Shown here piece after piece: positions 1-6,952 of a stretch of DNA of 8,003 bases. This stretch comes from Geobacter sp. (GTDB lineage Bacteria > Desulfobacterota > Desulfuromonadia > Geobacterales > Geobacteraceae), in contig DNRQ01000030.1 of assembly GCA_003499925.1 (NCBI GenBank), forward strand, positions 39,544 to 47,546, written 5' to 3'. Position numbers and translations under genes: made by a program. Numbering within the stretch: the first letter of the stretch is position 1; each line of letters begins with the position of its first letter. The notes beneath the pieces were generated by a model. That model worked only from the letters and a program-made list of their open reading frames with translations. It was not told where the DNA came from and did not search any database.

Positions 1-111
1 GGATGGGGTAGCTCCGGTGCCAAACACCCCCATCCCCCTCCTGACCTCCCCCTTGCAGGGGGAGGGACGTGAATAGCGGAGGATCAGCGCTGATCAGTTA
101 ACTTAATGGCA
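1..111 (+). repeat. Intergenic hairpin repeat, left copy
   Basis: The core unit lies at 28-111, beginning CCCCATCCCC and ending TAACTTAATGGCA. It contains a 9-bp stem (45-53 paired with 57-65; inner loop TGC) made of C-rich and G-rich arms. A second copy lies in the opposite orientation at 7909-7991; the two units are 84 and 83 bp and align almost without gaps. Bases 1-20 match 7984-8003 in direct orientation at 18 of 20 positions, so a further inverted unit probably continues beyond the left edge. This resembles the dispersed palindromic (REP/BIME-like) repeats of bacterial intergenic regions. No coding sequence is visible here. Its function is unknown; mRNA stabilisation or termination for the upstream gene is possible. 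Confidence 0.75.
82..102. repeat. Overlapping palindromes in left repeat
   Basis: GATCAGCGCTGATC (82-95) is a perfect 14-bp palindrome. It is followed by CTGATCAG (90-97) and GTTAAC (97-102), also palindromic. The corresponding stretch of the inverted copy at the right end is not palindromic, so the perfect dyad is specific to this copy. It could be an operator for the operon, but no regulator gene is present in the window and chance within a repeat cannot be excluded. Confidence 0.4.
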
Positions 112-254
112 GTGGGGGTTGGACTTTCTTCAAAGGCGACCTGACAGTTTCACCCTGATCCACCCGCGGGGCGAGCCCCGTCCAATGCCGTAATTGCTGC
201 ACTTTTGCTCCCCTCCCCGAAGCCCGCCGACCTTTGCCGGTCGATGTGGCGCAA

Positions 255-261
255 GGGGAGG
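255..261 (+). promoter_or_regulatory. Shine-Dalgarno-like GGGGAGG before the upstream hyfB start
   Basis: GGGGAGG lies 10 bases before ATG at 272, which is in frame with hyfB and would add 25 mostly polar residues. By base complementarity it is stronger than the site at 334-340. The extension does not resemble the usual N-terminus of HyfB/NuoL proteins, which start close to the first membrane helix, so I treat this as an alternative site. Confidence 0.35.
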
Positions 262-333
262 CTGATAGTCGATGATGAAGATCGTATCTCTCTGCTCACA
301 TTGGGGAGAAGTTTCGCTATCCGTTCCTCCCTC

Positions 334-340
334 AGAAAGG
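334..340 (+). promoter_or_regulatory. Ribosome binding site for preferred hyfB start
   Basis: AGAAAGG lies 6 bases before ATG at 347. The resulting protein begins about 10 residues before the first hydrophobic helix, as expected for the family. Confidence 0.5.
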
Positions 341-346
341 TTGGCA

Positions 347-2326
347 ATGTTTACTGAAATGGTGCGAGACCCTGCCGTTCTCGTGATTACCGCAACGATT
401 CTCGCAGCCTGCTCCGGCGTACCCGGTCTTTTCCTCAGACATGGTCCCCTCGGACAGCGCCTGGCCACAGCCGGTGCCCTGGCCGCCTCCTTGCTGGCAC
501 TCCCCGCGCTCGTCTCGATGCTCGCCTCCGGCGCACGGGCCGGCTTTGTCATCGACTGGAACCTCCCCTTCGGCGCCTGCGAGATCGCCCTCGATCCTCT
601 CTCTCTCTTCTTCCTGATCCCGATATTCCTGGTCTTTCCGGCCGGCTCACTCTACGCCTGCGGCTACTGGCCGGCCGCCTCCCACCGCTCGAGCGAACCT
701 TCGGTCACCTTCTTTTACGGACTCCTCTGCGCCGCCATGGCGCTGGTCGTCGTGGCACGAAACGGCGCGCTCTTCATGATCGCCTGGGAGATCATGGCTC
801 TGGCCGGCTATTTCCTCCTGGTGACCGAGCATGAGGAACCCGAGGTGCGCAGCGCCGGCACCGTCTACCTGATCGCAAGCCATATCGGCGCCGCGTCGCT
901 TCTGGTCCTGTTCTCCCAGCTAAGGCTTGCCACCGGCAGCTTCCTCTTCCCCGGGACCGGCTCCCTGCAGCTCGCGGCGGCCTCCGCCTCGCTCATCTTC
1001 ATCGCCGCAGTGGTAGGCTTCGGCTCCAAGGCCGGCATCATGCCCCTGCACATCTGGCTCCCCTCGGCGCACGCCAACGCCCCCAGCCACGTCTCGGCCC
1101 TCTTGTCGGGAGTCATGCTCAAGATCGGCATCTACGGCATCCTGCGCGTGGTCTCCTTTTTCCCCGGGCATCCCCTCTGGTGGGGCATCCTGCTCGTCTT
1201 GGCCGGCCTGATCTCCGCGCTCATGGGAATCTGCATCGCCTCCGCCCAGAAGGACATCAAGCGCCTCCTGGCCTACAGCAGCATCGAGAATCTCGGCATC
1301 ATCACGGCCGGCATCGGCATGGCGCTGGTGGGGCAGGGCACGGCCAATCCGCGCCTTGCCTACCTGGGGCTTGCCGGGGCGCTCTTTCATGTGCTGAACC
1401 ACAGCCTGTTCAAGCCGCTGCTCTTTTTTGCTGCCGGGAGCGTCATGCACGCGACCGGCACCCGGGACATGGACCGCATGGGGGGGCTTGCCGCCCGCAT
1501 GCCCTGGAGTGCCGCCCTCTGTCTGGGGGGCGCGGTCGCCATCTGCGGGCTTCCCCCCTTCAACGGATTTGCCAGCGAATTCCTGCTCTACCTCGGCTTC
1601 TTCGGGGAGGCGCGCGCCCCGGAGCCCTACCTCGCGCTGGGCGCACCGGTGCTCGCGCTGGTCGGAGGGGTCGCAGTGATCAGCTTCGTCAAGCTCTTCG
1701 GCATCACCTTCCTGGGCGCCCCCCGCTCCCCCGAGGCCGCCAAGGTGCACGAGGCGCCCGCCGCCATGCTGCTCCCCATGGCCCTGTTGGCGCTCCTGAG
1801 CCTTCTGGGCGGTCTCTTTCCCCAGCTTTTCCTGAGACTGGTGCACCCGGTAGTTTCAGCCGTGACACCTGCGACTCTGCGCTATCCCGGTCTGCCGGTC
1901 AGGGCCTTATGGTTCGCGTCCCTCGGGGGATGCGTGCTGGTCCTGGCCGCCGCGCTCTTCTGGTATCTAAGGCGCAGGGGCTCGGCACTCCCTGCCGGCT
2001 CCGGTCCCACCTGGGGCTGCGGCTACCTGCGGCCGACTGCGCGCATGCAGTACACCGCCAGTTCCTTCGGCGACATGTTGGGCTCGCTTGCCTCCCCCCT
2101 GATCCGCGCCAGGATCACCGTGGGGGGGATTGCCGGCGTGGCGCCCGCGGCTGTCCGGCTTAGCTATATCCCGGAGGAGACCATCCTCTACCGCGTGATC
2201 CAGCCGGTTTTCAGCGTGGTCGGAATCGGATTCGCCTTCATACGGCGCCTGCAGCACGGCGAAGTGCAGATCTACATCCTGTACATCTTCGCCACCCTTT
2301 TTCTGCTCATGTTCTGGGTGGAGTAG
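347..2326 (+). CDS. hyfB: Hydrogenase-4 component B-like (NuoL/ND5-type) antiporter subunit
   Basis: This 659-residue polytopic membrane protein belongs to the Mrp/NuoL family and probably forms one proton or sodium channel of the complex. What the sequence shows: repeated hydrophobic segments throughout; Glu148 in the helix WEIMALAGYFLL; the channel motif around Lys228 (KAGIMPLHIWLPSAH, then APSHVSALLSG) with Lys259 in MLKIGIYG; the QKDIKRLLAYSSIENLG loop; and Lys356 in SLFKPLLFF. These correspond to the charged residues of the NuoL-type proton path. The C-terminal part has the HyfB/HycC-like signature WGCGY (from residue 556) and RMQYTASSF (566-574). E. coli HyfB is of similar length. An in-frame ATG at 272 with a strong Shine-Dalgarno would add 25 residues; ATG 347 gives a more family-like N-terminus. 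The gene is first in the operon. Family assignment is firm; the translocated ion is inferred. Confidence 0.93.
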   Translation: MFTEMVRDPAVLVITATILAACSGVPGLFLRHGPLGQRLATAGALAASLLALPALVSMLASGARAGFVIDWNLPFGACEIALDPLSLFFLIPIFLVFPAGSLYACGYWPAASHRSSEPSVTFFYGLLCAAMALVVVARNGALFMIAWEIMALAGYFLLVTEHEEPEVRSAGTVYLIASHIGAASLLVLFSQLRLATGSFLFPGTGSLQLAAASASLIFIAAVVGFGSKAGIMPLHIWLPSAHANAPSHVSALLSGVMLKIGIYGILRVVSFFPGHPLWWGILLVLAGLISALMGICIASAQKDIKRLLAYSSIENLGIITAGIGMALVGQGTANPRLAYLGLAGALFHVLNHSLFKPLLFFAAGSVMHATGTRDMDRMGGLAARMPWSAALCLGGAVAICGLPPFNGFASEFLLYLGFFGEARAPEPYLALGAPVLALVGGVAVISFVKLFGITFLGAPRSPEAAKVHEAPAAMLLPMALLALLSLLGGLFPQLFLRLVHPVVSAVTPATLRYPGLPVRALWFASLGGCVLVLAAALFWYLRRRGSALPAGSGPTWGCGYLRPTARMQYTASSFGDMLGSLASPLIRARITVGGIAGVAPAAVRLSYIPEETILYRVIQPVFSVVGIGFAFIRRLQHGEVQIYILYIFATLFLLMFWVE

Positions 2327-2342
2327 GAGGTCTAATTAGACA

Positions 2343-2381
2343 ATGAATTTTCTGCAATTGATCACTTGGAGACGGACATGA
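2343..2381 (+). CDS. Possible 12-codon leader ORF coupled to hyfC
   Basis: An ATG at 2343 opens a 12-residue frame (MNFLQLITWRRT) whose TGA stop (2379-2381) overlaps the hyfC start in an ATGA arrangement. AGGAGG at 2325-2330 overlaps the hyfB stop codon and lies 12 bases upstream, longer than ideal spacing. It could let ribosomes finishing hyfB reinitiate and hand over to hyfC. Such a short frame can easily arise by chance and the peptide resembles nothing I recognise. Confidence 0.25.
   Translation: MNFLQLITWRRT
2368..2371 (+). promoter_or_regulatory. Ribosome binding site deciding the hyfC start
   Basis: GGAG lies 6 bases before ATG 2378. The in-frame TTG at 2366 overlaps this site and would leave it unused, so ATG 2378 is the better start. 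Confidence 0.65.
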
Positions 2382-3286
2382 TCGATACGCTGCTCCATAT
2401 GGTACTGGTCCTCGCCATGCCGCCGCTCATCCTCGGGGTGATCGGCAAGACCAAGGCGGCCTTTGCCGGCAGGGTGGGTGCCCCCTTCCTGCAACCCTAC
2501 TACGACCTGAGCCGCCTGATGAGAAAGGGGGTCGTGCTGAGCGACACCACCACCTGGATCTTCCGGGCCGGCCCGGTGGTCACCCTGGCGGCGACCCTGT
2601 TCGCGGCGCTCCTGGTGCCGCTGGGCAAGCACCCGGCGCCGATCTCCTTCGAAGGGGACATGATCCTCTTCGCCTATCTCTTCGCCCTGGGGCGCTTCTT
2701 CACCACGGTGGCGGCCCTCGACACCGGTTCCGCCTTCGAGGGGATGGGGGCCGCCCGGGAGGTCACCTTCTCCTGCCTCGCCGAGCCGACCCTGTTTTTC
2801 GCCCTGATCACCCTGACCAGGCTCTCCGGCACCATGTCGCTCACGCCGATGCTGCAGCACGTGACCCTTTCCGTCTGGGTCAGCGCCGGCGCCGCGCTTT
2901 TGCTGATGCTGGCCGGGCTCTTCGTGGTGCTGCTGGCCGAAAACTGCCGCATCCCTTTCGACGACCCCAACACCCACCTGGAACTCACCATGATCCACGA
3001 GGTGATGGTGCTGGACCACAGCGGCCCCTACTTCGGCTGCATCCTGTACGGCGCCGCCCTGAAGCTCTACCTGTTGGGCGCGCTCTTTCTCAACATCGCC
3101 ATTCCGTTCACCGGCGGCAACGGTTATCTCGACTGGGGCATCTTCGCCTGCTCCATGCTGGCGCTCGCCGTGGCGATCGGCGTGGTGGAATCGGTCATGG
3201 CGCGACTCAGGCTGATCCGGGTGCCGCAGCTGCTGGTCGCGGCCATGATACTTACCGCTTTTTCGCTCGTACTGGTAGTGAGGTGA
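2378..3286 (+). CDS. hyfC: Hydrogenase-4 component C-like (NuoH-type) membrane subunit
   Basis: This 302-residue membrane protein is the NuoH/ND1 homologue that anchors the hydrophilic arm and, in complex I, forms part of the quinone chamber and the path linking redox chemistry to ion pumping. What the sequence shows: an N-terminal helix (about 5-23), then the family motif GRVGAPFLQPYYDL (31-44), several further helices, and the acidic loop ENCRIPFDDPNTHLELT starting at Glu188, with Glu202 and Glu208 following. This matches the NuoH loop that carries conserved acidic residues. Its length is close to E. coli HyfC (315). The start at ATG 2378 is set by GGAG six bases upstream. It follows hyfB after 51 bases and ends 4 bases before hyfE, so it is co-transcribed. 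Whether a quinone or another substrate binds here is unknown, because the partner large subunit lacks the usual catalytic residues. Confidence 0.93.
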   Translation: MIDTLLHMVLVLAMPPLILGVIGKTKAAFAGRVGAPFLQPYYDLSRLMRKGVVLSDTTTWIFRAGPVVTLAATLFAALLVPLGKHPAPISFEGDMILFAYLFALGRFFTTVAALDTGSAFEGMGAAREVTFSCLAEPTLFFALITLTRLSGTMSLTPMLQHVTLSVWVSAGAALLLMLAGLFVVLLAENCRIPFDDPNTHLELTMIHEVMVLDHSGPYFGCILYGAALKLYLLGALFLNIAIPFTGGNGYLDWGIFACSMLALAVAIGVVESVMARLRLIRVPQLLVAAMILTAFSLVLVVR

Positions 3287-3290
3287 TGCG

Positions 3291-3932
3291 ATGAACACCC
3301 TGGCCGACCAATTCCTCGTGCTCTGCCTGCTCTTGAACTTCGCGGTGCTCGGCACCAGCCGTCTCGCCTTCTCCGTGCGCGCCGTGGCGCTCCAGGGGGT
3401 GCTGCTCGGCGTGCTCCCGGCGCTGATCCACCCGTTTTCATGGCACCTCGTGCTGATCGTGGTCAGCATCATCGCCGTGAAGGGGGCCGTGATCCCGATC
3501 CTGATCATACGCGCCATCCGCAAGGCCGAGATCCAGCGCGAATTCGTCCCCTTCATCGGCTACATCCCTTCGCTGGTGCTGGGAGCGCTCTTCACCTCGC
3601 TCGCCTTCATCTTCGCCGCCAAGCTGCCGCTGGCACCCGAGCACGAGGGGCTCCTCTTCGTCCCCGCCTCGATCGCCACCGTGATGTGCGGATTCCTGAT
3701 CCTCATGGGACGGCGCAAGGCGATCTCCCAGGTGATCGGCTACCTCCTTATGGAGAACGGCATCTTCATCTTCGGGCTGCTGCTGGCCGAGGCGATGCCC
3801 GTCATGGTCGAGGCGGGGGCGCTGCTCGACCTGCTGGTCGGCATCTTCGTCATGGGTATCGTCATCAACCATATCAGCCGCGAATTTTCGACCCTCGACA
3901 CCTCCAGACTCAGCACTTTGCGAGAGGAATAA
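3291..3932 (+). CDS. hyfE: Hydrogenase-4 component E-like (extended NuoK-type) subunit
   Basis: This 213-residue membrane protein matches the HyfE family, close to E. coli HyfE in length and roughly twice NuoK. It is strongly hydrophobic, with an N-terminal helix (about 5-20), a central block around residues 50-75 ending in the charged stretch RAIRKAEIQREF, and later helices. Membrane-embedded or edge glutamates at 155 (MENGIFIFGLLL), 167 and 174 resemble the NuoK glutamates that belong to the hydrophilic axis of ion translocation. The tail HISREFSTLDTSRLSTLREE is typical of HyfE. A GAGGTG element overlapping the hyfC stop sits 5 bases before the ATG. The stop codon overlaps a possible hyfF start as TAATG, pointing to translational coupling. 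Function within the proton path is inferred from the family. Confidence 0.92.
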   Translation: MNTLADQFLVLCLLLNFAVLGTSRLAFSVRAVALQGVLLGVLPALIHPFSWHLVLIVVSIIAVKGAVIPILIIRAIRKAEIQREFVPFIGYIPSLVLGALFTSLAFIFAAKLPLAPEHEGLLFVPASIATVMCGFLILMGRRKAISQVIGYLLMENGIFIFGLLLAEAMPVMVEAGALLDLLVGIFVMGIVINHISREFSTLDTSRLSTLREE

Positions 3933-3937
3933 TGCAT

Positions 3938-5371
3938 ATGATGTGGGCCATCGTTTTACTGCCGCTTTTGGGCGCCCTGATCGCCTGGCTGGTTCCCGAC
4001 AACCGGAGGCGCTCCTTCGTGCTGCCGGTTTTTGCCCTGCTGCATCTGGCCATGACCGCGATACTTCTGGTCGACACCCCCCCCCCGTCACCCGCCGGCT
4101 GGATCTATCTCGATCCCCTGGGGAAGCTTTCGCTGTTGAGCAGCAGCATCCTCTTCACGATCTGCGCAACCTACGCGGTCGGCTACCTGAATTACCGCAG
4201 GCTCCGCCCCAACCGGATCCTCTGCATGGCGTTCCTGGTCTGCCTCTCCGCGATGACCCTGGTGACCATCTCCCAGCACCTGGGACTGCTATGGATCGCC
4301 CTGGAGGCGACCACCCTCACCATGGCGCCGCTCGTCTATTTCAATCACAACGCGCGCTCCATCGAGGCGACCTGGAAGTACCTCCTGATCTGCTCGGTCG
4401 GCATCGCCATAGCCCTGCTGGGGCTCTTCTTTCTCGCCTACTCCACCATCGTGGCCCAGCAGGACGTGACCCTGCTCCTGGGGTCGCTGATCTCCGACGC
4501 CCCGCACCTGCACCCGGGATGGCGCCATGCGGCCTTCATCTTCCTGCTGGTCGGATTCGGCTCCAAGATGGGGCTTGCTCCCCTGCACACCTGGAAGCCC
4601 GATGCCTACGGGGAGGCGCCCGGCCTGGTGGGGGCTCTGCTCGCCGGGGGGCTGGTGAACTGCGCGCTGCTCGCGCTGCTGCGGGTCTACCAGATTGCCA
4701 TCGCCTCGACCGAAGGGGCGATGTTCCAGGAAGTGCTCCTTTTCATGGGGCTCGTTTCCATGGCCTTCGCCGCCGTCTTCATGGCCAGGCAGAGCGATTT
4801 CAAGAGGATGCTCGCCTATTCCAGCGTCGAGCACGTGGGGATCATCGCCGTGGCGCTAGGCCTTGGCAAGGCGGCGCTCTTCGGTGCGCTGCTCCACATG
4901 ATCAACAACGCCCTCACCAAGGGAGTGCTCTTCCTCTCCTCCGGCAACATCCACCGCGCCTATAACTCCAAGAGCACCCAGTTCGTGCGCGGCGCACTGA
5001 GGCGCACCCCCTGGTCCGGGGCGCTCTTCCTGGCGGCCTTTCTCGCCATCACCGGCTCGCCCCCCTTCGGACCGTTCGTGAGCGAGTTCCTAATCGTGAG
5101 CTCCGCCTTTGTCCAGGGGAACTATTGGAGCGGCGGGCTGTTTCTGCTGTTTCTCGCCATGATCTTCATCGGCATGGCCTCCACCGTGCTGCCGGTCGTT
5201 TTCGGCAAGATACCCAAGGACATCGAGAAGACGCAGTACCGCGACACCGTGCATACCGTGCTCCCGCCGCTTTTGCTGATGGGTGTGATCCTGCTGTTGG
5301 GGGTATGGATACCGGCGCCGCTGCATACGCTGCTGACTGAGGCGGCCGGCATGCTTGGGGGTGGCAAATGA
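3938..5371 (+). CDS. hyfF: Hydrogenase-4 component F-like antiporter subunit
   Basis: This 477-residue polytopic protein of the Mrp/NuoN-NuoL family is the second antiporter-like channel of the complex. Seen in the sequence: a hydrophobic N-terminus (MMWAIVLLPLLGALIAWLVP); Glu123 in WIALEATTL; Lys210 in GSKMGLAPLHTW, with the following PDAYGEAP turn; the DFKRMLAYSSVEHVGI loop; and Lys328 in NALTKGVLF. These match the expected ion-path residues. The second lysine of NuoL-type proteins is replaced by Asn in LLAGGLVNCAL, which I recall as usual for HyfF. E. coli HyfF is somewhat longer (526). Three in-frame ATGs lie at 3932, 3938 and 3941. GAGAGGA at 3922-3928 best suits 3938 (9 bases), while 3932 overlaps the hyfE stop as TAATG; the choice changes only two residues. 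The reading frame contains a ten-cytosine tract at 4077-4086. Its stop overlaps the hyfG start (ATGA). Confidence 0.92.
   Translation: MMWAIVLLPLLGALIAWLVPDNRRRSFVLPVFALLHLAMTAILLVDTPPPSPAGWIYLDPLGKLSLLSSSILFTICATYAVGYLNYRRLRPNRILCMAFLVCLSAMTLVTISQHLGLLWIALEATTLTMAPLVYFNHNARSIEATWKYLLICSVGIAIALLGLFFLAYSTIVAQQDVTLLLGSLISDAPHLHPGWRHAAFIFLLVGFGSKMGLAPLHTWKPDAYGEAPGLVGALLAGGLVNCALLALLRVYQIAIASTEGAMFQEVLLFMGLVSMAFAAVFMARQSDFKRMLAYSSVEHVGIIAVALGLGKAALFGALLHMINNALTKGVLFLSSGNIHRAYNSKSTQFVRGALRRTPWSGALFLAAFLAITGSPPFGPFVSEFLIVSSAFVQGNYWSGGLFLLFLAMIFIGMASTVLPVVFGKIPKDIEKTQYRDTVHTVLPPLLLMGVILLLGVWIPAPLHTLLTEAAGMLGGGK
4077..4086 (+). repeat. Ten-cytosine homopolymer inside hyfF
   Basis: An uninterrupted run of ten C lies in the codons for Thr-Pro-Pro-Pro, near residues 47-50 of HyfF in a loop after the first helices. 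Tracts of this length are known slippage sites in bacteria. Gain or loss of one base would shift the frame early in the gene. The frame is intact as given. Confidence 0.9.
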
Positions 5372-6879
5372 GCCGCAAATACCTTCTCTTGCAAAACGGG
5401 GGAGCCGTCCCACGCCGTGAGGTCCCGGCGCTCTCCCGGGACGAGTTCCTGGACGAGATGCTGGCAGGGCTGGACAGCGGCTGGCGGGTGGTCTCCTACT
5501 TCGGCGCCCCGGAGGGGGTATTCCTGAAGCTCTACTGCCTGCTCTCCTCCAAAGCCGACGCGACCCTCGGCGTGATGAGCACCCTGGTCACCACCGCCTC
5601 CTTCCCGTCCCTGGTCGAATGCGCCCCCCAGCTGCACCTGTTCGAGCGCGAGATCGCCGAGCAGTTCGACATGGTCTTCGAGGGGCACCCCTGGCCCAAG
5701 CCGGTCCGTTTCCAGAAGCCGATGGCCTCGCCCCCCGGGGTTGCCCCGACCGTTCCGGAAAGGGTCGGCATCATGGAGTATTATCGGGTCGAGGGGGAGG
5801 AGGTTCACGAGGTCGCGGTGGGGCCGGTCCACGCCGGCATCATCGAGCCCGGCCATTTCCGTTTCCAGTGTTTCGGCGAAGAGGTGATGCATCTGGAGAT
5901 CTCCCTGGGCTACCAGTACCGCGGCATCGAAAACATGGTGCTTGGGCCGCTGACCGGGAAAACGCTCAAGCAGATGGAAACCATAGCCGGAGATACCACC
6001 ATCGGCCACGGCATAGCCCACGCCATGATCGTCGAGGCGCTGGCAGGCGCCCGCGTTCCCGCCCGCGCCCACGCCATCCGCGGCATCGCGCTGGAGTTGG
6101 AGCGTTTGGCAAACCATACCGGCGATCTGGGCGCCATCGCCGGCGATGTCGGCTATCTGCCGACCGCCTCCTTTTGCGGCCGGATACGCGGGGACTTCCT
6201 GAACCTCAGCGCCGAGCTCTGCGGCAGCCGTTTCGGGCGCGGGCTGGTCATCCCGGGCGGAGTGAACTTCGACGTGGGAAAGGATCTGGCCGACAGGATG
6301 GCCAAGCGAGTCGTCGTCGCGCGTGACGACGTCAGCAACGCAATCGAGCTGTTGTGGGATACCCCGTCGGTCATGGCGAGGCTGGAGGGAACCGGTGTAG
6401 TAAGCGAGCAGACCGCCTTGGAACTGGGTTTGGTGGGACCCGCCGCCAGGGCGAGCGGGCTCAACCGTGACATCCGTCGCGATCACCCCTTCGGCATCTA
6501 CACCATGACACAGCTCCCGGTGGAAACCGCGAAGGCCGGAGACGTCTACGCCCGCACCCTGGTGCGCTGCCTCGAAGTGGAGAAGTCGCTCGAATTCATC
6601 GAGGAACAACTGGCGCAGCTTCCCGGAGTAGCCATCCAATACCCCGTAGCAGCGATCGGCGCCGACACCCTGGCCGTTGCCCTGACCGAGGGGTGGCGCG
6701 GCGAGATCTGTCACGTCGCCCTGACCGACGAGCATGGCCATTTTGCCCGCTACAAGATCACCGACCCCTCCTTCCACAACTGGACCGGTCTAGCCATGGC
6801 GCTGCGGGGTCAGCAGATCTCCGACTTCCCGCTCTGCAACAAGAGCTTCAACCTCTCCTACTGCGGGTTCGACCTGTAG
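5368..6879 (+). CDS. hyfG: Hydrogenase-like large subunit (NuoC-NuoD type) lacking Ni-Fe ligands
   Basis: This 503-residue soluble-arm protein has HyfG/HycE architecture. A NuoC-like domain (about 1-120) ends in the signature FEREIAEQFDMVFEGHP (92-108), followed by a NuoD/large-subunit domain. That domain starts with GPVHAGIIEPGHFRF (152-166), LGYQYRGIE and the RAHAIRGIALELERLANH helix. In active [NiFe] enzymes two CxxC motifs bind the metal. Here the first reads ETIAGDTTIGH, with Ala207 and Thr210 at the cysteine positions. The C-terminus (DFPLCNKSFNLSYCGFDL) has no DPCxxC and ends at once, without the tail removed by a HycI-type protease. By the same alignment Gly208 stands where complex I has its quinone tyrosine. 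It is therefore probably an Ehr-type subunit without a Ni-Fe centre. The ATG overlaps the hyfF stop (ATGA), with a G-rich element 5 bases upstream. The true substrate is unknown. Confidence 0.92.
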   Translation: MSRKYLLLQNGGAVPRREVPALSRDEFLDEMLAGLDSGWRVVSYFGAPEGVFLKLYCLLSSKADATLGVMSTLVTTASFPSLVECAPQLHLFEREIAEQFDMVFEGHPWPKPVRFQKPMASPPGVAPTVPERVGIMEYYRVEGEEVHEVAVGPVHAGIIEPGHFRFQCFGEEVMHLEISLGYQYRGIENMVLGPLTGKTLKQMETIAGDTTIGHGIAHAMIVEALAGARVPARAHAIRGIALELERLANHTGDLGAIAGDVGYLPTASFCGRIRGDFLNLSAELCGSRFGRGLVIPGGVNFDVGKDLADRMAKRVVVARDDVSNAIELLWDTPSVMARLEGTGVVSEQTALELGLVGPAARASGLNRDIRRDHPFGIYTMTQLPVETAKAGDVYARTLVRCLEVEKSLEFIEEQLAQLPGVAIQYPVAAIGADTLAVALTEGWRGEICHVALTDEHGHFARYKITDPSFHNWTGLAMALRGQQISDFPLCNKSFNLSYCGFDL

Positions 6880-6893
6880 TAAGAGAAGCTGTT

Positions 6894-6924
6894 ACGCGAA
6901 GGACGCAAAGGACGCGAAGGACGC
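6894..6924 (+). repeat. 9-bp tandem repeat downstream of hyfG
   Basis: The unit ACGCRAAGG occurs three times in a row (6894-6902, 6903-6911, 6912-6920), followed by a partial ACGC. It begins 14 bases after the hyfG stop and is non-coding. Similar short ACGCAAAGG-type iterations occur between genes in many bacterial genomes, to my recollection. Confidence 0.85.
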
Positions 6925-6952
6925 TAATGGTTAACTTCTAACGGTTTTTCGG

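Larger units (their letters stand above)
112..346 (+). other. Leader region upstream of hyfB, no gene seen
   Basis: About 235 bases lie between the repeat and the preferred hyfB start. I find no convincing sigma-70 or sigma-54 promoter by eye. Potential RNA structure is present: a hairpin CGGGG-CGAG-CCCCG (167-180), a hairpin CGACC (228-232) with GGTCG (239-243), and an outer pairing of CCTCCCC (212-218) with GGGGAGG (255-261) that would enclose the second hairpin. The outer arm is also a strong Shine-Dalgarno-like sequence, so pairing would hide it. The operon promoter is presumably in this stretch or just before it. Confidence 0.4.

Noticed and set aside
104..124. Sigma-54 promoter at TGGCAG...TTGG
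   Set aside because: The GG at 108-109 has no GC at the required spacing, and the sequence lies in the shared repeat end.
5122..6777. Long minus-strand open frame (551 codons) opposite hyfG, and similar ones at 2336-3556 and 920-1846
   Set aside because: They lie wholly opposite clear hyf genes, have low-complexity Gly/Arg/His/Gln-rich translations and no family motifs. They are expected by-products of GC-rich codon use.
5368..6879. A functional H2-evolving [NiFe]-hydrogenase 4
   Set aside because: The ligand cysteines of both motifs are missing, and no hyp maturation or protease gene is in the window.
6894..6924. Cyclic-di-GMP (GEMM) riboswitch core, because GGACGCAAAG resembles it
   Set aside because: The match is explained by the 9-bp tandem repeat, and the conserved partner segments of the riboswitch are absent.
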